The position numbers and the translations under genes are program-made. Below the pieces are notes generated by a model. The model ran no database searches, was not told the DNA's origin, and was given only the letters and a program-made list of their open reading frames with translations. A stretch of DNA of 64,000 nucleotides from positions 1,674,001 to 1,738,000 of the forward strand of contig CAKKNE010000004.1 of NCBI GenBank assembly GCA_918797485.1, written 5' to 3'. Of the stretch, positions 41,201 to 53,200 are shown piece by piece (positions within the stretch are counted from its first letter, which is position 1; every line of letters begins with the position of its first letter). Source of the stretch: Pelagomonas calceolata (Eukaryota; Sar; Pelagophyceae; Pelagomonadales; Pelagomonadaceae).

Positions 41201-44200
41201 GCTTCCGTGCTGGACCCGGCTTGCAACACAAGGGCGCCGCCGGCGGCAGAGCTCGTCCCGCTCCCGATCACGACTCGCACCGCGCCGCCGCGACCCGCGG
41301 TCGACGCGCCCGTCCCGGCGCAAATCCGCCCGCTGTTGCCACCCTTCGAGGACCCCGAGGCGAACCTGAGCGCGCCGCTGGCGCCGGCCGCGCCCGCATT
41401 TGCGCTCGAGATGCGGATCGCGCCGCCGCTCGCCGCGGTGCCCTCGCCGGTCCGGGCCCGGACCGACCCTCCGCTCGTCGCCGCGCTCCCGCCGGAGGCC
41501 AGCTGCGTCGACCCGCCGCCCCCGCTCGTCCCGCTCCCGACGCTCACCGTCGCCGCTCCGCCGCGGCCGGCGGTGCCCGATCCTGAGCCCAGCAGCACCG
41601 CGCCAGAGTTGCCGGTCTGCGACGTTCGGAGCTGAAGACCAGGCGCCCGCTCGACCCGGCGCCTCCGGCGTTCCCGCTCGCCACGCGCACGGCGCCGCCG
41701 CTCGCCGCGCTGCCCTCGCCGCCCGTCGCCGCGCAGGCGCCTCCGGTCGCCGCGGTGCTCGCGCCACCGCGCGCGCAGACGGCGCCGCCCGCGCCGCTGG
41801 TGCCGCTGCCGACCGCCGCCGAGACCGCGCCGCCCCTCCCGCCGGTCGCGCCACCAGAGCCAAAGCTCGCGGCCCCGCTGTTCCCGGACTTGGACGTCCC
41901 CGAGGTAAACACCAGGCGCCCGCTGCCTCCGCTCGCGCCGCCTTTCGCGCTCGCCACCTCCACGGCGCCGCTCGACGCCGCTGTTCCCTCTCCTCCCAGG
42001 GCGACTGCGCGTCCTCCGGTCCCCTTTGCCCCGGCCCCGACCGCGTCGCGGCCCGCGACGAGGGCCAGGCCACCTCCGGCCCCGGACGTCCCGCTGCCCG
42101 CGGTCGCAACCCGCGCGACCGACCCCCGCTGACCCGCCGTCGCCGTTCGGAGCCCAGGACCGCGCCGCCGCTGTTGCCCGTCGCGCCGGTGCCCGAGCTG
42201 AACGCCAGACGTCCGCTACTACCGCCGCCGCCAGCGTTCGCGCGCGCGCGACGCGCGCGACAACGCCGCTGCTCGTCCCGGCTCCAGCGGCCCGAGGCCA
42301 CGCCCGCGCCGCCGCCGGTCGCTTCCGTGCTGGACCCGGCTTGCAACACAAGGACGCCGCCGGCAGAGCTCGTCCGCTCCCGATCACGACTCGCACCGCG
42401 CCGCCGCGACCCGCGGTCGACGCGCCCGTGCCGGCGCAAATCCGCCCGCTGTTGCCACCTTTCGAGGACCCCGAGGCGAACCTGAGCGCGCCGCTGGCGC
42501 CGGCCGCGCCCGCATTTGCGCTCGAGATGCGGATCGCGCCGCCGCTCGCCGCGGTGCCCTCGCCGGTCCTGGCCAGGACCGACCCTCCGCTCGTCGCCGC
42601 GCTCCCGCCGGAGGCCAGCTGCGTCGACCCGCCGCCCCCGCTCGTCCCGCTCCCGACGCTCACCGTCGCCGCTCCCCGCGGCCGGCGGTGCCCGCCCGAC
42701 CGAGCCCAGCAGCACCGCGCCAGAGTTGCCGGTCTGCGACGTTCCGGAGCTGAAAACCAGGCGCCCGCTCGACCCGGCACCTCCGGCGTTCCCGCTCGCC
42801 ACGCGCACGGCGCCGCCGCTCGCCGCGCTGCCCTCGCCGCCCGTCGCCGCGCAGGCGCCTCCCGGTCGCCGCGGTGCTCGCGCGCCAGCGCGCGCAGACG
42901 GCGCCGCCCGCGCCGCTGGTGCCGCTGCCGACCGCCGCCGAGACCGCGCCGCCCCTCCCGCCGGTCGCGCCGCCAGAGCCAAAGCTCGCGGCCCCGCTGT
43001 TCCCGGACTTGGACATTCCCGAGGTAAACACCAGGCGCCCGCTGCCTCCGCTCGCGCCGCCTTTCGCGCTCGCCACCTCCACGGCGCCGCTCGACGCCGC
43101 TGTTCCCTCTCCTCCCAGGGCGACTGCGCGTCCTCCGGTCCCCTTTGCCCCGGCCCCGACCGCGTCGCGGCCCGCGACGAGGGCCAGGCCACCTCCGGCC
43201 CCGGACGTCCCGCTGCCCGCGGTCGCAACCGCGCGACCGCCGCGGCCCGCCGTCGCCGTTCCGGAGCCCAGGACCGCGCCGCCGCTGTTGCCCGTCGCGC
43301 CGGTGCCCGAGCTGAACGCCAGACGTCCGCTACTACCGCCGCCGCCAGCGTTCGCGCCGCGCACGCGCACGACGCCGCTGCTCGTCCCGGCTCCGCGGCC
43401 CGAGGCCACGCCCGCGCCGCCGCCGGTCGCTTCCGTGCTGGACCCGGCTTGCAACACAAGGACGCCGCCGGCAGAGCTCGTCCCGCTCCCGATCACGACT
43501 CGCACCGCGCCGCCGCGACCCGCGGTCGACGCGCCCGTGCCGGCGCAAATCCGCCCGCTGTTGCCACCTTTCGAGGACCCCGAGGCGAACCTGAGCGCGC
43601 CGCTGGCGCCGGTCGCGCCCGCATTTGCGCTCGAGATGCGGATCGCGCCGCCGCTCGCCGCGGTGCCCTCGCCGGTCCTGGCCAGGACCGACCCTCCGCT
43701 CGTCGCCGCGCTCCCGCCGGAGGCCAGCTGCGTCGACCCGCCGCCCCCGCTCGTCCCGCTCCCAACGCCACCGTCGCCGCTCCGCCGCGGCCGGCGGTGC
43801 CGATCCTGAGCCCAGCAGCACCGCGCCAGAGTTGCCGGTCTGCGACGTTCCGAGCTGAAGACCAGGCGCCCGCTCGACCTGGCGCCTCCGGCGTTCCGCT
43901 CGCCACGCGCGCGCGGCGCCGCCGCTCGCCGCGCTGCCCTCGCCGCCCGTCGCCGCGCAGGCGCCTCCGGTCGCCGCGGTGCTCGCGCCACCGCGCGCGC
44001 AGACGGCGCCGCCCGCGCCGCTGGTGCCGCTGCCGACCGCCCGCCGAGACCGCGCCGCCCCCCCCCGGTCGCGCCGCCAGAGCCAAAGCTCGCGGCCCCG
44101 CTGTTCCCGGACTTGGACATTCCCGAGGTAAACACCAGGCGCCCGCTGCCTCCGCTCGCGCCGCCTTTCGCGCTCGCCACCTCCACGGCGCCGCTCGACG

Positions 44201-47200
44201 CCGCTGTTCCCTCTCCTCCCAGGGCGACTGCGCGTCCTCCGGTCCCCTTTGCCCCGGCCCCGACCGCGTCGCGGCCCGCGACGAGGGCCAGGCCACCTCC
44301 GCCCCGGACGTCCCGCTGCCAGCGGTCGCAACCGCGCGACCGCCGCTGACCCGCCGTCGCCGTTCGGAGCCCAGGACCGCGCCGCCGCTGTTGCCCGTCG
44401 CGCCGGTGCCCGAGCTGAACGCCAGACGTCCGCTACTACCGCCGCCGCCAGCGTTCGCGCGCGCGCGCGACGCGCACAACGCCGCTGCTCGTCCCGGCTC
44501 CGCGGCCCGAGGCCACGCCCGCGCCGCCGCCGGTCGCTTCCGTGCTGGACCCGGCTTGCAACACAAGGACGCCGCCGGCAGAGCTCGTCCCGCTCCCGAT
44601 CACGACTCGCACCGCGCGCGCGCGACCACGCGGTCGACGCGCCCGTCCCGGCGCAAATCCGCCCGCTGTTGCCACCTTTCGAGGACCCCGAGGCGAACCT
44701 GAGCTCGCCGCTGGCGCCGGTCGCGCCCGCATTTGCGCTCGAGATGCGGATCGCGCCGCCGCTCGCCCGCGGTGCCCTCGCCGGTCCTGGCCAGGACCGA
44801 CCCTCCGCTCGTCGCCGCGCTCCCGCCGGAGGCCAGCTGCGTCGACCCGCCGCCCCGCTCGTCCCGCTCCCGACGCTCACCGTCGCCGCTCCGCCCGCGG
44901 CCGGCGGTGCCCGATCCCGAGCCCAGCAGCACCGCGCCAGAGTTGCCGGTCTGCGACGTTCCGGAGCTGAAGACCAGGCGCCCGCTCGACCCGGCGCCTC
45001 CGGCGTTCCCGCTCGCCACGCGCACGGCGCCGCCGCTCGCCGCGCTGCCCTCGCCGCCGTCGCCGCCGCGCAGGCGCCTCCGGTCGCCGCGGTGCTCGCG
45101 CCACCGCGCGCGCAGACGGCGCCGCCCGCGCCGCTGGTGCCGCTGCCGACCGCCGCCGAGACCGCGCCGCCCCTCCGCCGGTCGCGCGGCCAGAGCCAAA
45201 GCTCGCGGCCCGCTGTTCCCGGACTTGGGCGTTCCCGAGGTAAACACCAGGCGCCCGCTGCCTCCGCTCGCGCCGCCTTTCGCGCTCGCCACCTCCACGG
45301 CGCCGCTCGACGCCGCTGTTCCCTCTCCTCCCAGGGCGACTGCGCGTCCTCCGGTCCCCTTTGCCCGGCCCGACCGGCGTCGCGCCCGCGACGAGGGCCA
45401 GGCCACCTCCGGCCCCGGACGTCCCGCTGCCCGCGGTCGCAACCAGCGCGACCGACCGCCGCGGCCCGCCGTCGCCGTTCCGGAGCCCAGGACCGCGCCG
45501 CCGCTGTTGCCCGTCGCGCCGGTGCCCGAGCTGAACACCAGACGTCCGCTACTACCGCCGCCGCCAGCGTTCGCGCCGCGCACGCGCACGACGCCGCTGC
45601 TCGTCCCGGCTCCGCGGCCCGAGGCCACGCCCGCGCCGCCGCCGATCGCTTCCGTGCTGGATCCGGCTTGCAACACAAGGACGCCGCCGGCAGAGCTCGT
45701 CCCGCTCCCGATCACGACTCGCACCGCGCCGCCGCGACCCGCGGTCGACGCGCCCGTCCCGGCGCAAATCCGCCCGCTGTTGCCACCCTTCGAGGACCCC
45801 GAGGCGAACCTGAGCGCGCCGCTGGCGCCGGTCGCGCCCGCATTTGCGCTCGAGATGCGGATCGCGCCGCCGCTCGCCGCGGTGCCCTCGCCGGTCCTGG
45901 CCAGGACCGACCCTCCGCTCGTCGCCGCGCTCCTGCCGGAGGCCAGTTGCGTCGACCCGCCGCCCCCGCTCGTCCCGCTCCCGACGCTCACCGTCGCCGC
46001 TCCGCCGCGGCCGGCTGTCGCCGAGCCTGAACCCATGGCCACGTCTCCGGTGTTTCCTGTCACCGCCGAGCCCGAGCTAAACGCGAGCCGGCCACTGCCC
46101 CCGCTCGCGCCACCATTCGTCGAAGTGACGCTTATGATTCCACTGCTAGCTAGAACATCTTCTCTCGAGACTACTGCAGTTGGCCCTCCGCCCCTGGCGC
46201 TCCCGCGACCCGATACTATCGTCGAGATTGCCCCCACCCCGCTAGTGCCACTTCCCACGATCACATGTACAGACCCACCGCGCCCCTTGGTACTAATGCC
46301 GACACCGATGGTGATTCGACCGCTGTTTCCCAGATTGCTCAACCCCGAGCTAAAGGCCAGCTGACCGCTCGAACCAGCTGCGCCGCCATTTCCGCTCGAT
46401 ACAAACAGCACCCCGCTGCTCGTCGACGCGCCGCCGCCGCCGCCGACCGTCAGCCATCCGCCGCTCGAGCCTCCGCTTCGACCCGACGTCCAGCCGAGCG
46501 GCCCTCCTCCTCCGCTCGCGCTGCAGCCCACACTCGCGCGAACGCCGCCTCCGCAACCTCCTGTCGTCGAGCCAGATCCGACGAGCACCTCGCCGCTGTT
46601 TCCTCCGGCGGCCGTTCCCGAGCTGAACACGAGTCGGCCGCTACTTCCGGTCGCTCCGGCATTGCCGCTTCCCAGGACCAGCATGCCGCTACTCGATGCG
46701 GTTCCGTCCCGCTGTCGACGCTGAAAGCCCCCCGCTGACCGCCGCGCTCCGACCCGCCGCCGCGATCATCGATCCCCAGACCCGCTCGTCCCGCCGCCGC
46801 GCTCACGGCCACGACGCCGGCGCGGCGTGCCGTCGACGTGCCGGACCCCAGGCTCGCCGCCCCTCCGTTCCCGCCGCCGCGCGCCCGAGCTGAACGCGAG
46901 CCGACCGCTGGCGCCAGCGGTTCCACCGTTTGCCGACGTGATGCGCACCAGGCCACTGCTTGCTGCGGTTCCTTCGCCCCCGACGGTCAGCACGCGCCCT
47001 CCGCTCGGCGCGTTGCTGCGCCCGGCCGCAAACGTCAGGCCACCGCCCCGCGGCGTCCCACTTCCAGCGCTCACGCTTGCCGCGCCCCGCGGCCCACCGT
47101 GCCGGTCCGGCCCGGCGCACAGCCGCCCGCTGTTTCCTGCCTTGCTCGACCCGGAGCTAAAGCACAGCCGCCCACTCGACCCCGGCGCCAGCGTTGGCGC

Positions 47201-50200
47201 CCGAGATGATTGCGATCCCAGAGCTCGCCGACGCGCTTCGCTCCGCTCGTCGCACTCAGGACCACCCGACGCAACGTCGCTGCGTCCAGACAACAGGCTC
47301 AACGCGCCCCCAAGCCCACTCGTCCCGCTGCCGGCGCTTTCGCGCTCGCGCGTCCGCCCGGCCGCCCGGTCGCCCGCGCGGACCCGACCGGACGCTCCCG
47401 CTGTTGCCAGAGGTCGACGCTCCGGCGCTGAACACTAGTCGCCCGCTCGCGGCGCCCGCGCCAGCGTTAGACGGCGTGCCGATACGCAGCGCCCGCCGCT
47501 GCCCGTCGTCCCCCTCCCGGAGCCCGCGGAGGGTACCGCCCGTGGCGTCGAGCCGACCGGACTCCAGGCTCAAGCCACCTCCAGACCCGCTCGTCCGCTG
47601 CCCGCGCCCAGCCGAGTCGCGCCGCCTCGCCCCGACGAGGCCGCGCCAGACCCGACGAGCAGCGCGCCGCTGTTGCCTTCCTTGGACGAGCCTGAGCTGA
47701 ACACCAGCTGGCTGCTCGCTCCGCCACCGCCGCCGTTCGCCGTGCGAACGTACACCGCGCCGCCGCTTGTGGCCGTGCCTTCGCCCGTCTCGACGCAGAC
47801 GCCGCCGCCCGTCGTCCCGGTGCTTCTCCCCGCGCCCAGCGACGTCGAGCCACCCAAACCGCTCGTTCCACTACCGACGGAGACGCGCGCTACTCCGGCC
47901 CGCCCTCCAACGCTCGGTCCAGAGCCGAGGGCAACCGCTCCACTGTTCCCGTCCTTGGACGACCCGGAGCTAAATGCCAACCGGCCGCCCGACCCACTCG
48001 CTCCGCTGTTTGTCGACCCGAGACTGAGATACCCGCTGCTTGAGCAGGTGCCATCGCCACTAATCAAATTCAGTACACCGCCTGACATCAATTTGACTTT
48101 TTGTAAGATTATGCTGAGACCAGCATTCGCCCCACTTGTCCCACTGCCACCACTCACTATTATTGCACCGCTCCGACCACCTGACGCGGTGCCCGAGTCA
48201 AGCGCTATCAACCCAGTGTTTCCTGACTTCGCAGATCCCGAGCTGAACGATACACATCCGCTTGATCCTGCAATCCCAATGGCCCCGCTCCGAACCGCCA
48301 GAGTGCCGCTGCTTGCGGATGAGCCGCCGGAGGTCGCGACCACGCCGCCACCACTATGTTCGCTTCCTCTTGCCGCATGCACCGTGATTGGACTCCCCGC
48401 GCCGCTTATCCCGCTTCCCACGTGCAAGTCCATCCTCCCGCCGCGGCCGGCTGTCGCCGAGCCTGAGCCCATGGCCACGTCTCCGGTGTTTCCTGTCACC
48501 GCCGAGCCCGAGCTAAACGCGAGCCGGCCACTGCCCCCGCTCGCGCCACCATTCGTCGAAGTGACGCTTATGATTCCACTGCTAGCTAGAACATCTTCTC
48601 TCGAGACTACTGCAGTTGGCCCTCCGCCCCTGGCGCTCCCGCGACCCGATACTATCGTCGAGATTGCCCCCACCCCGCTAGTGCCACTTCCCACGATCAC
48701 ATGTACAGACCCACCGCGCCCCTTGGTACTAATGCCGACACCGATGGTGATCCGACCGCTGTTTCCCAGATTGCTCAACCCCGAGCTAAAGGCCAGCTGA
48801 CCGCTCGAACCAGTTGCACCTCCGTTAAACGTGCTTACGCACATTGTTCCGCTGCTGGCTTGCCCTCCCTGACCGCCACACAAGGTAAGAGGCCCACCAA
48901 GAACTACGCTTGGCGCAGAGATTAGGTCAACTAGACTACCAAAGCCGCTAGTCCCACTGCCACCACTCACCGTTATTTCACCGCTCCGACCACCTGACGC
49001 GGTGCCCGAGTCAAGCGCTATCAACCCAGTGTTTCCTGACTTCGCAGATCCCGAGCTGAACGATACACATCCGCTTGATCCTGCAATCCCAATGGCCCCG
49101 CTCCGAACCGCCAGAGTGCCGCTGCTTGCGGATGAGCCGCCGGAGGTCGCGACCACGCCGCCACCACTATGTTCGCTTCCTCTTGCCGCATGCACCGTGA
49201 TTGGACTCCCCGCGCCGCTTATCCCGCTTCCCACGTGCAAGTCCATCCTCCCGCCGCGGCCGGCTGTCGCCGAGCCTGAGCCCATGGCCACGTCTCCGGT
49301 GTTTCCTGTCACCGCCGAGCCCGAGCTAAACGCGAGCCGGCCACTGCCCCCGCTCGCGCCACCATTCGTCGAAGTGACGCTTATGATTCCACTGCTAGCT
49401 AGAACATCTTCTCTCGAGACTACTGCAGTTGGCCCTCCGCCCCTGGCGCTCCCGCGACCCGATACTATCGTCGAGATTGCCCCCACCCCGCTAGTGCCAC
49501 TTCCCACGATCACATGTACAGACCCACCGCGCCCCTTGGTACTAATGCCGACACCGATGGTGATTCGACCGCTGTTTCCCAGATTGCTCAACCCCGAGCT
49601 AAAGGCCAGCTGACCGCTCGAACCAGCTGCGCCGCCATTTCCGCTCGATACAAACAGCACCCCGCTGCTCGTCGACGCGCCGCCGCCGCCGCCGACCGTC
49701 AGCCATCCGCCGCTCGAGCCTCCGCTTCGACCCGACGTCCAGCCGAGCGGCCCTCCTCCTCCGCTCGCGCTGCAGCCCACACTCGCGCGAACGCCGCCTC
49801 CGCAACCTCCTGTCGTCGAGCCAGATCCGACGAGCACCTCGCCGCTGTTTCCTCCGGCGGCCGTTCCCGAGCTGAACACGAGTCGGCCGCTACTTCCGGT
49901 CGCTCCGGCATTGCCGCTTCCCAGGACCAGCATGCCGCTACTCGATGCGGTTCCGTCCCCGCTGTCGACGCTGAAAGCCCCACCGCTGACCGCCGCGCTC
50001 CGACCCGCCGCCGCGATCGCCGATCCCCCAGACCCGCTCGTCCCGCCGCCCGCGCTCACGGCCACGAGGCCGGCGCGACCTGCCGTCGACGTGCCGGACC
50101 CCAGGCTCGCCGCCCCTCCGTTCCCGGCCGCCGCGCGCCCCGAGCTGAACGCGAGCCGACCGCTGGCGCCCGCGGTTCCACCGTTTGCCGACGTGATGCG

Positions 50201-53200
50201 CACCAGGCCACTGCTTGCTGCGGTTCCTTCGCCCCCGACGGTCAGCACGCGCCCTCCGCTCGACGCGATGCTGCGCCCGGCCGCAAACGTCAGGCCACCG
50301 CCCGGCCGGCGGCGTCCCACTTCCAGCGCTCACGCTTGCCGCGCCCCCGCGGCCCACCGTCGCCGGTCCCGGCCCGACGCACAGCCGCCCGCTGTTTCCT
50401 GCCTTGCTCGACCCGGAGCTAAAGCACAGCCGCCCACTCGACCCCCCGGCGCCAGCGTTGGCCGCCGAGATGATTGCGATCCCAGAGCTCGCCGACGCGC
50501 TCGCTCCGCTCGTCGCACTCAGGACTCCACCCGACGCAACGTCGCTGCGTCCAGACAACAGGCTCAACGCGCCCCCAAGCCCACTCGTCCCGCTGCCGAC
50601 GCTCGCTCGCGCGTCCGCCCGGCCGCCCGGTCGCCGCGCGGACCCGACCGGACGCTCCCGCTGTTGCCAGAGGTCGACGCTCCGGCGCTGAACACTAGTC
50701 GCCCGCTCGCGGCGCCCGCGCCAGCGTTAGACGTGCCGATACGCAGCGCCCCGCCGCTGCCCGTCGTCCCCTCCCGGAGCCCGCGGAGGGTACCGCCCGT
50801 GAGCGTCGAGCCGACCGGACTCCAGGCTCAAGCCACCTCCAGACCCGCTCGTCCGCTGCCCGCGCCCAGCCGAGTCGCGCCGCCTCGCCCGACGAGGCCG
50901 CGCCAGACCCGACGCAGCAGCGCGCGCTGTTGCCTTCCTTGGACGAGCCTGAGCTGAACACCAGCTGGCTGCTCGCTCCGCCGCCGCCGCCGTTCGCCGT
51001 GCGAACGTACACCGCGCCGCCGCTTGTGGCCGTGCCTTCGCCCGTCTCGACGCAGACGCCGCCGCCCGTCGTCCCGGTGCTTCTCCCCGCGCCCAGCGAC
51101 GTCGAGCCACCCAAACCGCTCGTTCCACTACCGACGGAGACGCGCGCTACTCCGGCCCGCCCTCCAACGCTCGGTCCAGAGCCGAGGGCAACCGCTCCAC
51201 TGTTCCCGTCCTTGGACGACCCGGAGCTAAATGCCAACCGGCCGCCCGACCCACTCGCTCCGCTGTTTGTCGACCCGAGACTGAGATACCCGCTGCTTGA
51301 GCAGGTGCCCTCGCCACCTCCCACCACGACTGAAGCACCGCCGGTGGCAACCGCGCCTCGACCTGCGCCCAGGCGCACGCGGCCCCCCCGACCGCTGGTC
51401 CCGCTGCCAGCCACGATCAAAACTGCCCCCCCGCGGCCGGCTGTCCCGTACCCAGAGGCTAGAACCAAGCATCCACCGTTGCTAGAGAGCGAAGATCCCG
51501 AGCTGAAGCGAAGGGCTCCGGCCGAGCCGCAGAAGCCTGAGTTTGTGCTTTTTAGTATAAGGCTTGCACTGCTTGACCCGCTTCCAATGCCCGAGCTGGA
51601 CTCAAACCTTCCACCACTGTGACGTTCACTTCGACCCAACCCAATATACGCCCCACCACCCCCACTGGTCCCACTTCCCACGCTCACGCTGATTCTCCCA
51701 CCACCACCCTCTGTGGACGCACCAGACCCCAAGGCGCACCTCCCCGAGTTACCAGAGACGGATGATCCGGAACTGAAAGCAAGACGGCCGCTGCATCCAC
51801 CCAGACCACCATTCGTAGACTTCGCGACGACAGACCCCCCACTCATCCCTGCGCCTTCACCAGCCTGCAGATGCACGCCACCTCCGCTCCTCGATTCCGC
51901 CCTCCCGGATCGTATCTGCCCCGTACCACCGGCCGCACTCGTGCCGCTCCCAACACACAGATCGACGAGGCCCCCGCGGCCCGCCGTCGAAGCCGCGGAC
52001 CCCGCCCTAACTTGTCCATTATTTCCGCAACACGTCGATCCGGAGCTGAAGGCCAGCTGACCGCTCAAACCAGCTGCGCCGCCATTTCCGCTCGATACAA
52101 ACAGCACCCCGCTGCTCGTCGACGCGCCGCCGCCGCCGCCGACCGTCAGCCATCCGCCGCTCGAGCCTCCGCTTCGACCCGACGTCCAGCCGAGCGGCCC
52201 TCCTCCTCCGCTCGCGCTGCAGCCCACACTCGCGCGAACGCCGCCTCCGCAACCTCCTGTCGTCGAGCCAGATCCGACGAGCACCTCGCCGCTGTTTCCT
52301 CCGGCGGCCGTTCCCGAGCTGAACACGAGTCGGCCGCTACTTCCGGTCGCTCCGGCATTGCCGCTTCCCAGGACCAGCATGCCGCTACTCGATGCGGTTC
52401 CGTCCCCGCTGTCGACGCTGAAAGCCCCACCGCTGACCGCCGCGCTCCGACCCGCCGCCGCGATCATCGATCCCCAGACCCGCTCGTCCCGCCGCCGCGC
52501 TCACGGCCACGAGGCCGGCGCGACCTGCCGTCGACGTGCCGGACCCCAGGCTCGCCGCCCCTCCGTTCCCGCCGCCGCGCGCCCGAGCTGAACGCGAGCC
52601 GACCGCTGCGCGCCAGCGGTTCCACCGTTTGCCGACGTGATGCGCACCAGGCCACTGCTTGCTGCGGTTCCTTCGCCCCCGACGGTCAGCACGCGCCCTC
52701 CGCTCGACGCGATGCTGCGCCCGGCCGCAAACGTCAGGCCACCGCCCGACGCGCTCGTCCCACTTCCAGCGCTCGCGCTTGCCGCGCCCCGCGGCCCACC
52801 GTCGCCGGTCCCGGCCCGACGCACAGCCGCCCGCTGTTTCCTGCCTTGCTCGACCGGAGCTAAAGCACAGCCGCCCACTCGACCCCCCGGCGCCAGCGTT
52901 GGCCGCCGAGATGATTGCGATCCCAGAGCTCGCCGACGCGCTCGCTCCGCTCGTCGCACTCAGGACTCCACCCGACGCAACGTCGCTGCGTCCAGACAAC
53001 AGGCTCAACGCGCCCCCAAGCCCACTCGTCCCGCTGCCGACGCTCGCGCTCGCGCGTCCGCCCGGCCGCCGGTCGCCGCGCGGACCCGACCGGACGCTCC
53101 CGCTGTTGCCAGAGGTCGACGCTCCGGCGCTGAACACTAGTCGCCCGCTCGCGGCGCCCGCGCCAGCGTTAGACGTGCCGATACGCAGCGCCCCGCCGCT

